Shown piece by piece: positions 24,632 to 31,974 of a stretch of 35,389 nt of DNA (the stretch's first letter is position 1; the number at the start of each line of letters is the position of its first letter). The stretch comes from Microvirga sp. (GTDB taxonomy: Bacteria > Pseudomonadota > Alphaproteobacteria > Rhizobiales > Beijerinckiaceae). The DNA is taken from NCBI GenBank assembly GCA_029266525.1, contig JAQSWQ010000035.1:1-35389 (forward strand), in the 5' to 3' direction. Position numbers and translations under genes: made by a program. The notes beneath the pieces are model-generated. The model did not search any database. It was given only the letters and a program-made list of their open reading frames with translations, and was not told the DNA's origin.

Positions 24632-24642
24632 TGTTGCAACAG
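24631..24642. promoter_or_regulatory. 12-bp palindrome between divergent promoters
   Basis: CTGTTGCAACAG is a perfect palindrome. Its left end shares a base with the GGAAC -35 element of the minus-arm promoter, and it lies 12 bp before the GGAAC of the plus arm. This is a good place for a repressor or activator to control both arms. No regulator gene is in the window. Confidence 0.4.
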
Positions 24643-24654
24643 CAAAGCTGCAAG

Positions 24655-24680
24655 GGAACTTACATTCGGCTCCGCGCATT
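24655..24680 (+). promoter_or_regulatory. Probable EcfG-type promoter of the plus arm (one mismatch)
   Basis: GGAAC (24655-24659) is followed after 17 bp by CATT (24677-24680), differing from the EcfG consensus CGTT at one position. The predicted start near 24687 leaves a leader of about 40 nt before the TTG start of the inositol-phosphate synthase gene. It mirrors the perfect promoter on the other strand. Confidence 0.55.
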
Positions 24681-24726
24681 AGCCCAAGCTTGAGAGTTTC
24701 CGCCCGGTGGTAGGGGAGCGACCCAC

Positions 24727-25824
24727 TTGAGCTCGAGAAAACTCCGCGTAGGTATCGTCGGCGTCGGCAACTGCGCTTCCTCCTTCGTGCAGGGTCTGAC
24801 CTATTACGGCGAGGCGAAAGCCAACGAGCCAGTGCCCGGGCTCATGAATGTCGAGCTCGGCGGCTATCACGTTGGCGACGTGGAGGTCGCCTCGGCCTTC
24901 GACGTCAGCGCCGAGAAGGTCGGCCGCGATGTGGCCGAAGCGGTGTTCACGCCGCCCAACAATACGCAGAAATTCTCGGCCGTCCCCAAGACCGGCGTGA
25001 CGGTTCGGCGCGGAAAGACGCTCGACGGCCTCGGGAAGTACTTGCGCGAGGAGATCGCCGAATCACCCGAGGACGAGGCGAACGTCGCCGAGATACTCGA
25101 CAGCTCGCGCACTGACGTGCTCGTCTCATATCTGCCGGTCGGCTCGCAGAAGGCGACCGAGTACTATGCCGAACAGGCGCTCGAGGCCGGCTGCGCCTTC
25201 GTGAACTGCATTCCCGTGTTCATCGCTTCCGATCCGAGGTGGCGGCGCCGCTTCGAAGAGCGCCGGGTCCCCATCGTAGGCGACGACATCAAAAGCCAGG
25301 TCGGGGCGACGATCGTGCACCGGGTGCTCGCCAATCTATTCCGCGAGCGGGGCGTGCGGCTCGATCGCACCTATCAGCTCAATTTCGGCGGTAATACCGA
25401 CTTTCAGAACATGCTCGAGCGCGAGCGGCTCGAATCGAAGAAGATCTCTAAGACCCAGGCCGTCACCAGCCAGCTCGACATGCCGCTTCCGCCGGAAGAT
25501 GTGCATGTCGGTCCGAGCGACTACGTGCCTTGGCTCACCGACCGGAAGTTCGCCTATATCCGGATGGAGGGCACGACCTTCGGCGGTGTGCCCCTCAACG
25601 TGGAGCTCAAGCTCGAGGTTTGGGATTCCCCAAACTCGGCCGGCATCGTCATCGACGCGGTGCGCTGCGCCAAGCTGGCGAAGGACCGCGGCATCGGCGG
25701 TGCGCTGATCGGCCCCTCGAGCTACTTCATGAAGTCGCCGCCCCAGCAATTCACGGACAGCGAAGCGCGCGAGCGCACCATGCGTTTCGTCGCCGGCGAC
25801 GACGAGCCCCGGGGAATCCACTGA
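24727..25824 (+). CDS. ino1: myo-Inositol-1-phosphate synthase
   Basis: A 365-aa enzyme that isomerises glucose 6-phosphate to 1L-myo-inositol 1-phosphate with bound NAD. The NAD motif is [17 protein letters not shown] (8-24). The body shows [19 protein letters not shown] and [13 protein letters not shown], then [10 protein letters not shown], the conserved active-site region. The length fits the short Ino1 type of actinobacteria (about 360 residues) rather than the longer eukaryotic one. The start is TTG with AGGGGAG 8 nt upstream. It is the first gene of the ten-gene plus arm and is separated from the histidine phosphatase gene by one base. It implies that the product of this locus contains inositol or an inositol-derived precursor. 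Confidence 0.93.
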   Translation: MSSRKLRVGIVGVGNCASSFVQGLTYYGEAKANEPVPGLMNVELGGYHVGDVEVASAFDVSAEKVGRDVAEAVFTPPNNTQKFSAVPKTGVTVRRGKTLDGLGKYLREEIAESPEDEANVAEILDSSRTDVLVSYLPVGSQKATEYYAEQALEAGCAFVNCIPVFIASDPRWRRRFEERRVPIVGDDIKSQVGATIVHRVLANLFRERGVRLDRTYQLNFGGNTDFQNMLERERLESKKISKTQAVTSQLDMPLPPEDVHVGPSDYVPWLTDRKFAYIRMEGTTFGGVPLNVELKLEVWDSPNSAGIVIDAVRCAKLAKDRGIGGALIGPSSYFMKSPPQQFTDSEARERTMRFVAGDDEPRGIH

Positions 25825-25825
25825 G

Positions 25826-26428
25826 GTGGCTGCGACCCTCTACCTGGTCCGCCACGCCGCCCACGACCGGGTGCACAACACCTTGTGCGGGCGCATGCGA
25901 GGTGTGACGCTCGGCTCGGACGGGCGACATCAGGCCGAGCGGCTCGCAGAGCGTCTTGCGCGCGAGGACATCGCGGCGGTTTATTCAAGTCCGCTCGAGC
26001 GTGCCCGCGAAACCGCTCAGCCAATCGCGCGACGGCTCGGCCTGCCCGTGCAGGTTGCAGAGCCGCTGAATGAAATCGATTTCGGCTCATGGACCGGGCG
26101 TCGCTTCGACGAGCTTGCGAGCGACGATATTTGGCGGACCTGGAACCGCGCGCGCGTGAGCGTGCGGCCTCCAGGCGGGGAGATGTTCGCTGCCGCACAG
26201 GTGCGCGCCGTCGCGTTCCTGAACGCGGTCGCCGCCCGTCACGCGGGAACGGGCGTGGTCGCGGTGAGCCATTGTGATGTGATCCGTGCCGCGCTCTGCG
26301 CGTGGCTGAACTGCCAATCGCTCGGCGACTACCGCCTGTTCGATATCGCCCCGGCCTCGATCACGCGACTGGTACGGCGTGGTGAAGGTTGGACGGTCGC
26401 GAGCATGAACGAGGCGCTCGCGGCATGA
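25826..26428 (+). CDS. Histidine phosphatase family protein
   Basis: A 200-aa cytosolic phosphatase of the phosphoglycerate-mutase-like branch. The nucleophile motif is LYLVRHA (R9, H10), followed by YSSPLERARETA, the acidic LNEIDFGSWTG (E83) and the second catalytic histidine in VVAVSHCDVIRA (H149). The GTG start is one base after the ino1 stop. Such enzymes remove phosphate from sugars, phosphoglycerate or nucleotide-linked intermediates. Directly behind ino1, the attractive guess is dephosphorylation of inositol phosphate or of a phosphorylated glycosyl-inositol, but the substrate is not shown by sequence. It overlaps the next gene by 4 nt. Confidence 0.9.
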   Translation: MAATLYLVRHAAHDRVHNTLCGRMRGVTLGSDGRHQAERLAERLAREDIAAVYSSPLERARETAQPIARRLGLPVQVAEPLNEIDFGSWTGRRFDELASDDIWRTWNRARVSVRPPGGEMFAAAQVRAVAFLNAVAARHAGTGVVAVSHCDVIRAALCAWLNCQSLGDYRLFDIAPASITRLVRRGEGWTVASMNEALAA

Positions 26429-27522
26429 AGATCGTCGTTTTCGGCCTCACCATCAGTTCCTCCTGGGGCAACGGCCACGCGACCTTGTGGCGGGGCTTGT
26501 GCAAGGCTTTGGCCCGCCGTGGACACGCCGTGACCTTCTTCGAGCGGGACGTGCCTTACTACGCCCAGGCCCGAGACTTGGCCGAAGTGCCCGGGGGCGA
26601 GCTCGTTCTCTTTCGGGACTGGCCGGAGGTGCGCCGCGATGCCGAGCGCGCCGTGGCGGAAGCGGAGGTAGCGATGGTTACCTCATTCTGCCCGGACGGG
26701 CTCGACGCGAGCGATCTCGTGCTCGCGGCACCGCATGCGCTTCGGGTGTTCTACGACCTCGACACGCCGGTCACGCTGTCGCGGCTCGAGCGGGGCGAAA
26801 GCTTGACCTATGTCGGGCCGCGCGGACTTCGCGATTTCGATCTCGTGCTGAGCTATACGGGTGGCGCCGCGCTCGATCGGCTCCGCGCGAAGCTCGGTGC
26901 ACGCCGCGTGGCCCCGCTCTACGGCCATGTCGATCCGGAGGTGCACCGGCCGGTGCCGCTGCGCCAGGAGTTCGCCGCAGATCTTTCCTATCTCGGCACC
27001 TATGCTGCCGACCGGCAGGCGGCGCTGGAGCGCCTGTTCATCGAGCCTGCCCGGCGCCGACCCGAGCAGCGCTTCCTCATCGGCGGCGCGCAGTACCCGA
27101 CCGACTTCCCGTGGACCGACAACATCTTCTTCGTCCGCCACCTTCCTCCGGCCGACCATCCCGCCTTTTTCTCGTCCTCCCGGCTCACACTCAACGTCAC
27201 TCGGCAGGCCATGGCCGAGATGGGCTGGTGCCCCTCGGGCCGGCTTTTTGAGGCCGCCGCCTGCGGTGCCGCCATTCTGACCGATGACTGGGACGGCCTT
27301 GACGCATTCTTCGAGCCTGGCCGCGAGATCCTGGTCGCACGCTCCGGCGATGACACGATCGCCGCCCTTGGCCTCTCCATGATCGAGCGGCGCGAGATAG
27401 CCGAGGCGGGCCGCGAGCGGGTTTTGGCAGAGCATACCTCTGACCGCCGCGCGATCACCATGGAGAAGGAGCTTGAAAGCGCGCGGCGCGCGTCCCTGCC
27501 GGCTCAAGGCGCGGAGGCGTAG
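26425..27522 (+). CDS. CgeB-type glycosyltransferase
   Basis: A 365-aa GT-B protein of the CgeB group. It starts MKIVVFGLTISSSWGNGHAT and has LSYLGTYAADRQAALERLFI in the middle, CPSGRLFEAAACGAAILTDDW in the donor half, and ends with VLAEHTSDRRA. It is clearly the partner paralogue of the protein at 17756-18865: the openings, core strands and LNVTR segment are nearly the same. One copy on each divergent arm suggests both arms build one product. ATG 26425 overlaps the phosphatase stop by 4 nt and matches the paralogue start; a longer start at 26389 is unlikely. Confidence 0.87.
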   Translation: MKIVVFGLTISSSWGNGHATLWRGLCKALARRGHAVTFFERDVPYYAQARDLAEVPGGELVLFRDWPEVRRDAERAVAEAEVAMVTSFCPDGLDASDLVLAAPHALRVFYDLDTPVTLSRLERGESLTYVGPRGLRDFDLVLSYTGGAALDRLRAKLGARRVAPLYGHVDPEVHRPVPLRQEFAADLSYLGTYAADRQAALERLFIEPARRRPEQRFLIGGAQYPTDFPWTDNIFFVRHLPPADHPAFFSSSRLTLNVTRQAMAEMGWCPSGRLFEAAACGAAILTDDWDGLDAFFEPGREILVARSGDDTIAALGLSMIERREIAEAGRERVLAEHTSDRRAITMEKELESARRASLPAQGAEA

Positions 27523-27524
27523 CC

Positions 27525-28337
27525 GTGTGGGGAATCGTGCCTGCGGCAGGTCGGGGAAGCCGCATCCAGCCGCTGGCTTTTTCAAAGGAGCTGCTGCCCG
27601 TGGGAAGCCGGCTCGACAAAGGACTCGAGCGGCCCTGTGCGGTCAGCGAATATCTCGTCGAACGGATGATCCGCGGCCGCGCCGACAAGATCTGCTTTGT
27701 GATCTCGCCCGGAAAATCCGACATTCTCGAATATTACGGCTCCGGCTACGGCGAGGCCGCAATCGCCTACGTGGTCCAGCCCCAGCCGAGCGGGCTATGC
27801 GACGCGATCTTCCGCGCGACACCACTGATCGCGGCAGACGAGCCGGTGATCGTCGGTCTCCCCGATACGGTCTGGTTCCCGGAGGACGCGCTTGCGGCCT
27901 TGCCGGATGACGAGCTCTCCTTCCTGCTCTTCCCCGTCGAGCAGCCGCAGTTCTTCGATGCAGTAGTGTTGGGCGAGAACGGCCGTGTGCTGGAGATCCA
28001 GGTCAAGCAACAGGACGCGGCCTCGCACTGGGTGTGGGGCGCCTTCAAGATGCCAGGGCGCCGCCTGCACGAGCTCCGGCGCCTGTGGCGCGAGCGGCGC
28101 TGCGTCGACGAATACATCGGCACGCTCGTGAACGCCTATCTCGCGAGGGGGGGCGAAGCCTACGGCGTGAAAGCCGGCCACGCCTATGTCGATGTGGGAA
28201 CGCTGCACGGCTATCGGGCGGCCATTAGGCTTCTCGCGGATGCCGCAGGGCAGGAGGGCGCGGCGGGGGCGCGCGTCGGGCTTGGCTGGCCCGGTGGCCA
28301 CGCGGCCGAAGGACTGCACGCCGCGAGCAAGGAGTGA
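27525..28337 (+). CDS. Sugar-1-phosphate nucleotidyltransferase
   Basis: A 270-aa enzyme of the NTP_transferase family. The signature is IVPAAGRGSRIQPLAFSKEL, the G-x-G-x-R...K motif that binds the NTP and phosphate. The sugar/metal part is VGLPDTVWF, and the product end is HAYVDVGTLHGYRAAI. It is shorter than RmlA (about 290 residues) and resembles glucose-1-phosphate thymidylyl/uridylyltransferases. It presumably activates a sugar phosphate for the transferases here; activation of inositol phosphate is a less likely alternative. The start is GTG, 2 bp after the preceding stop. The Gly/Ala-rich last 30 residues are probably disordered. Confidence 0.87.
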   Translation: MWGIVPAAGRGSRIQPLAFSKELLPVGSRLDKGLERPCAVSEYLVERMIRGRADKICFVISPGKSDILEYYGSGYGEAAIAYVVQPQPSGLCDAIFRATPLIAADEPVIVGLPDTVWFPEDALAALPDDELSFLLFPVEQPQFFDAVVLGENGRVLEIQVKQQDAASHWVWGAFKMPGRRLHELRRLWRERRCVDEYIGTLVNAYLARGGEAYGVKAGHAYVDVGTLHGYRAAIRLLADAAGQEGAAGARVGLGWPGGHAAEGLHAASKE

Positions 28338-28340
28338 CGC

Positions 28341-29120
28341 ATGAATGCAGTTGCGACGCTCAGCAAGGACGAGATCAGGCGGCGAGCCGAAGCACTCGGG
28401 CCGTGGTTCCATAACATCATTCTGAACGGCGTTCCGACCGCGCCGAACCACTTCCTCGGCGACTACCCTGCGGTGAAGTGGAAGACGTTTGCCGATGCGA
28501 TCCCTCAGGACCTCACCGGTAAGAACGTGCTCGATATCGGCTGCAACGGCGGTTTCTATTCGATCGAGATGAAGCGCCGGGGCGCTGAGCGCGTCCTGGG
28601 GATCGATTTTGACGACGAGTACCTCGCCCAGGCCCGCTTTGCGGCTGGGGTAACCGGCTCCGACATCGAGTTCCGCAAGCTCTCGGTCTACGATGTCGGA
28701 GCTCTCAGGGAGAAGTTCGACGTCGTCCTCTTCATGGGCGTGCTCTACCACCTGCGGCACCCGCTTCTCGCACTCGACCTCATTCATGAGCACGTGGCGA
28801 GGGACCTTTTCGTCTTTCAGTCGATGCAGCGCGGCTCGGATGAGGTCGAGCCGATCGCCGAGAACCCGCATTTCTGGGAGGTCGAGCAGTTCGATCGCCC
28901 GGGCTACCCGAAGCTCCATTTTATCGAGCGGCGCTATGCCGACGATCCGACAAACTGGTGGGTGCCGAACCGCGCCTGCGCCGAGGCCATGCTGCGCAGC
29001 GCCGGCTTCGAGATCCTGAACCACCCGGAAGACGAGGTTTACGTGTGCCGACGCGTCCGGACACCGGAGTGGGCGGGTGCCGTCTATCCGGCCCGGGGGA
29101 AGAAAGAGGTGACGGAATGA
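28341..29120 (+). CDS. SAM-dependent methyltransferase (CmoB-like fold)
   Basis: A 259-aa class I methyltransferase. The N-terminal lead WFHNIILNGVPTAPNHFLGD and the SAM motif NVLDIGCNGGFYSIEMKRRG (about 60-79) resemble the CmoB tRNA-modifying family. The following VLGIDFDDEYLAQARFAA and VVLFMGVLYHLRHPLLALDL complete the SAM site. The motif pattern also fits a group of methyltransferases found in glycan gene sets of proteobacteria. The context says it probably methylates a sugar hydroxyl rather than tRNA. It starts 3 bp after the nucleotidyltransferase stop and overlaps the glycoside hydrolase gene by 4 nt. Confidence 0.87.
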   Translation: MNAVATLSKDEIRRRAEALGPWFHNIILNGVPTAPNHFLGDYPAVKWKTFADAIPQDLTGKNVLDIGCNGGFYSIEMKRRGAERVLGIDFDDEYLAQARFAAGVTGSDIEFRKLSVYDVGALREKFDVVLFMGVLYHLRHPLLALDLIHEHVARDLFVFQSMQRGSDEVEPIAENPHFWEVEQFDRPGYPKLHFIERRYADDPTNWWVPNRACAEAMLRSAGFEILNHPEDEVYVCRRVRTPEWAGAVYPARGKKEVTE

Positions 29121-30049
29121 TCGAAGCGGCGATGATCTGGAACGAGCCCAACAACAAGTCCCATTGGGACCCAGAGATCGATCCAGGCTGGAGCCTCTTC
29201 GCGGAGACGGCGATCGCCGCTGGGCAGGCCATACATGCCGAGAACCCGAACCTGCCTCGGGTGCTCGGCGGCATGTCGCCGATCGATCCGGGCTTCGTCC
29301 GCAACATGGAAACCCAGGGCGTGCTCAACCATGTCGACGTGGTGGCGGTGCACGGTTTTCCCCTCGATTGGAACCTCTGGCAGATCCACGAATGGCCGGC
29401 GAAGCTCGAGGAAATCCGCGCCGTAACGGATCTGCCGATCTGGGTCACCGAGGTCGGCGTTTCGAGCTTCGGCGCCGAGGAGGTGCAGGCGTGGGGCCTA
29501 AAGCGCACCGCGGAGCTCCTCATCGGGAAGACGCCGCGCATCCACTGGTACAGCCTCTACGACCTGCCTCGCGCCTGGGAGGCGACGACCCGGCACAAGG
29601 AGGCAGAGGGCTCCTCCTACTACCGCCACTTCTACATGGGGGTGCTGCGCGAGGACGGCTCGCCGAAGCCGGCGCTCGAGGAGCTTGCCAAGGTTACGCC
29701 GGAGGTCGGCATCTGCCAGTGGTTCCATTTCGAGGACCACCGGCTCGACGACGCCGTCGCTTGGATGAAGCGGCTCGGCGTCAGCTATCTACGCACCGGT
29801 TTGTCCTGGGCCGACAGCTTCCGTCCGAACGCACTTGAGTGGTTCGATCGGCAGATGGACGCGCTCGCGGATTTCGACGTCGCGGTGACCTTCTGCTTCA
29901 CTCCCGAGCACCGCGGCATTGCGCCCCATCATACGAGCCCGCCGCAGGTGAAGGAGGAGTTCGCCGAGTTCTGCGCCGCGATGATCCGGCGCTACGCGCC
30001 GCACTCCTCCGGTGCGCCGAAAGCGAGGTTGCTCGAAACTGCACTATAG
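29117..30049 (+). CDS. Glycoside hydrolase-like TIM-barrel protein, apparently circularly permuted
   Basis: A 310-aa protein with clan GH-A features. MIWNEPNNKSHWD (acid/base candidate E10) corresponds to strand 4, and LPIWVTEVGVSSFG (nucleophile candidate E112) to strand 7, as in GH39-type xylosidases. Normally about 130-150 residues precede the NEP motif; here it is at the very start. The missing part seems to be at the C-terminus: GICQWFHFEDHRLDDAVAWM, then LGVSYLRTGLSW, then VAVTFCFTPEHRG, then EEFAEFCAAMIRRYAP, the usual lead-in to 'WNEPN'. No signal peptide is seen, so it acts in the cytosol. It overlaps the methyltransferase gene by 4 nt (ATGA), which fixes the start. Hydrolase or transglycosidase activity is inferred. 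Confidence 0.8.
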   Translation: MIEAAMIWNEPNNKSHWDPEIDPGWSLFAETAIAAGQAIHAENPNLPRVLGGMSPIDPGFVRNMETQGVLNHVDVVAVHGFPLDWNLWQIHEWPAKLEEIRAVTDLPIWVTEVGVSSFGAEEVQAWGLKRTAELLIGKTPRIHWYSLYDLPRAWEATTRHKEAEGSSYYRHFYMGVLREDGSPKPALEELAKVTPEVGICQWFHFEDHRLDDAVAWMKRLGVSYLRTGLSWADSFRPNALEWFDRQMDALADFDVAVTFCFTPEHRGIAPHHTSPPQVKEEFAEFCAAMIRRYAPHSSGAPKARLLETAL

Positions 30050-30058
30050 TCGGCCTCG

Positions 30059-30916
30059 ATGGATGGGCTCGCTGAAACGCCGGTGGTCTCGAGCAAGGGC
30101 GCCGAGGGCTTTCTCGTGGCGCTCGCCGGCGGCGGGCTCCTCGATGCGCGCCGCGTCGCCTTGGTGGTCGCGCACCCTGACGACGAGGCGATCGGGGTAG
30201 GGGGCCAGCTCAATCGGCTCCACGGCGTGACCGCGATCCACGCCACCGACGGCGCGCCGCGTACGCCGGGAAACGCGGCAGAGCACGGATTTGCGAGTGC
30301 CGCGGAGTACGCGTTCGCGCGGGCATGCGAGCTCGAGCGGATGATGATGCTCGGCGGTGTGCCGATCGCAGACCGCTTCGCCATCGGCCTCGCCGATCAA
30401 CAAGCGGCGTTGAACCTGACGAGGCTTGCGCGCTCGCTCGCGCGGCTCTTCGAGCAGCGCGCTGTCGACATCGTGCTCACACACGCCTTCGAGGGCGGAC
30501 ACCCGGATCACGACGCGGTGGCGTTCGCGGTGCATGCGGCGGCCGAGCTTCGAAAACGGCAGGGATCCGAAGTCGGCATTATCGAGATGCCGTTCTACCA
30601 CGCGGCCGAAAAGAGCTGGGGAGTGCAGCGGTTCCTGCATCACCAACAGGCGGATGGCGTCACCATCGTGCTCGACCAGCCAGCGCGGCTGCGGAAGAAG
30701 GAGATGTTTGCGGCCCATAGGACCCAAGCGAAGACCCTAAAGCTCTTCGCCGTCGATGTGGAGCGCTTCCGGATCGCGCCGCGCTACGCCTTCGGCACGC
30801 TGCCGAACTGCGGCGATCTTCTCTACGAGCGTTATGATTGGGGCATGGACGGCGCCCGCTGGATGACGCTCGTCGCGGGCGCCGCCTTGGAGCTCGGCGT
30901 GGAGCAGCTGTTGTGA
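30059..30916 (+). CDS. PIG-L family deacetylase
   Basis: A 285-aa zinc-dependent deacetylase of the PIG-L/LmbE family. The first metal motif is LVVAHPDDEAIGVGG (H39, D41, D42) and the second is HAFEGGHPDHDAV (H148, H151). Family members remove N-acetyl groups from GlcNAc linked to inositol (PIG-L in GPI synthesis, MshB in mycothiol synthesis), to cysteine adducts (BshB) or in lincosamide and teicoplanin pathways. With inositol-phosphate synthase in the same operon, a GlcNAc-inositol-like substrate is a reasonable hypothesis. It starts 9 bp after the hydrolase stop and overlaps the next gene by 4 nt (GTGA). Confidence 0.92.
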   Translation: MDGLAETPVVSSKGAEGFLVALAGGGLLDARRVALVVAHPDDEAIGVGGQLNRLHGVTAIHATDGAPRTPGNAAEHGFASAAEYAFARACELERMMMLGGVPIADRFAIGLADQQAALNLTRLARSLARLFEQRAVDIVLTHAFEGGHPDHDAVAFAVHAAAELRKRQGSEVGIIEMPFYHAAEKSWGVQRFLHHQQADGVTIVLDQPARLRKKEMFAAHRTQAKTLKLFAVDVERFRIAPRYAFGTLPNCGDLLYERYDWGMDGARWMTLVAGAALELGVEQLL

Positions 30917-31974
30917 CCCTGACAGTGCTCAGCGTGGCCTATCCGCTTGCGCCCGTCGGGCGCGATGCCGTGGGAGGCGCCGAGCAGGTCCTGACGCTTC
31001 TCGATCGCGCGTTGGTCGCCGCGGGGCACTGCTCCGTCGTGGTCGCATGCGAGGGTTCCCGTGCGGCCGGAGAGCTCGTCAAGGTGCCGCGGCAGATCGG
31101 CCTGCTCGACGACGCTGCCCGCGAGCGGGCATGGGACCGGCACCGCGCGGCGATCGCCGATGCGCTTCTCCGCTGGCCCGTCGATCTCGTGCATCTCCAC
31201 GGCTTCGAGTTTCACGCCTATCTTCCAGCGCCCGGCGTGCCGGCGCTGGCGACTCTCCACCTGCCGCCCTCCTGCTATCCACCGGAGGCGCTTCAGCCGA
31301 GCCGGCCCGAGACTTGGGTTCACTGCGTCTCGCATACACAGCACGCGGCCTGCCCGGCGAGCCCGAATCTGCTCGCGCCGATCGAAAACGGCGTTCCGGT
31401 CGCGGAGCTTGCGGGCCGGCACGCCAAGCGCAACTTCGCCCTTGTCCTCGGCCGGGTCTGCCCGGAAAAGGGGATTCATCTCGCAATCGAGGCGGCAAAG
31501 CGGGCCGGCGTCGGCCTTATCATCGCCGGCGAGGTGTTCAGCTACGAGGCCCATCAGCGCTACTTCGAGGAAGTGGTCGCGCCTCGGCTCGACGCCGCGC
31601 GCCGCTTCATTGGCCCGATCGGCTTCGTGCGGAAGCGGCGCCTCTTGACCGCCGCGCGCTGCCTGCTTGTCCCCTCGATCACGCCGGAAACGAGCTCGCT
31701 TGCGGCCCGCGAAGCGCTCGCCTGCGGGACGCCGGTGGTCGCCTTTCCGAACGGCGCCTTGCCGGAAACCATCGAGCACGGACGCACCGGGTTCCTGGTC
31801 GATAACGTCGAGGCGATGGCAACGGCGATCGAGGCCGCCCATGCGATCGACCCCGAGGCCTGCCGCCGCGTGGCGCGTGAGCGCTTCTCGATGGAGCGGA
31901 TGGTCGAGAGCTATTTCGCTGTCTATCGCCAGCTTGCTGGAATCTCGCCCCCCAGCCGCCGCGCCGTTGCATGA
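30913..31974 (+). CDS. GT4-family glycosyltransferase
   Basis: A 353-aa retaining GT-B enzyme. The N-terminal half has YPLAPVGRDAVGGAEQVLTL with the GGAEQ loop common in GT4 enzymes. The donor half has ALVLGRVCPEKGIHLAIEA-type wording (FALVLGRVCPEKG), and TPETSSLAAREALACGTPVV with the E-x7-E motif. GT4 includes MshA (GlcNAc to inositol phosphate) and many polysaccharide transferases; sequence alone does not tell which applies. The GTG start overlaps the deacetylase stop by 4 nt and matches where family members begin. Confidence 0.88.
   Translation: MTLTVLSVAYPLAPVGRDAVGGAEQVLTLLDRALVAAGHCSVVVACEGSRAAGELVKVPRQIGLLDDAARERAWDRHRAAIADALLRWPVDLVHLHGFEFHAYLPAPGVPALATLHLPPSCYPPEALQPSRPETWVHCVSHTQHAACPASPNLLAPIENGVPVAELAGRHAKRNFALVLGRVCPEKGIHLAIEAAKRAGVGLIIAGEVFSYEAHQRYFEEVVAPRLDAARRFIGPIGFVRKRRLLTAARCLLVPSITPETSSLAAREALACGTPVVAFPNGALPETIEHGRTGFLVDNVEAMATAIEAAHAIDPEACRRVARERFSMERMVESYFAVYRQLAGISPPSRRAVA

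Noticed and set aside
27795-29024. 409-codon open frame on the minus strand
   Set aside because: Antisense to the nucleotidyltransferase and methyltransferase genes of the plus arm, both with clear signatures and tight operon spacing.
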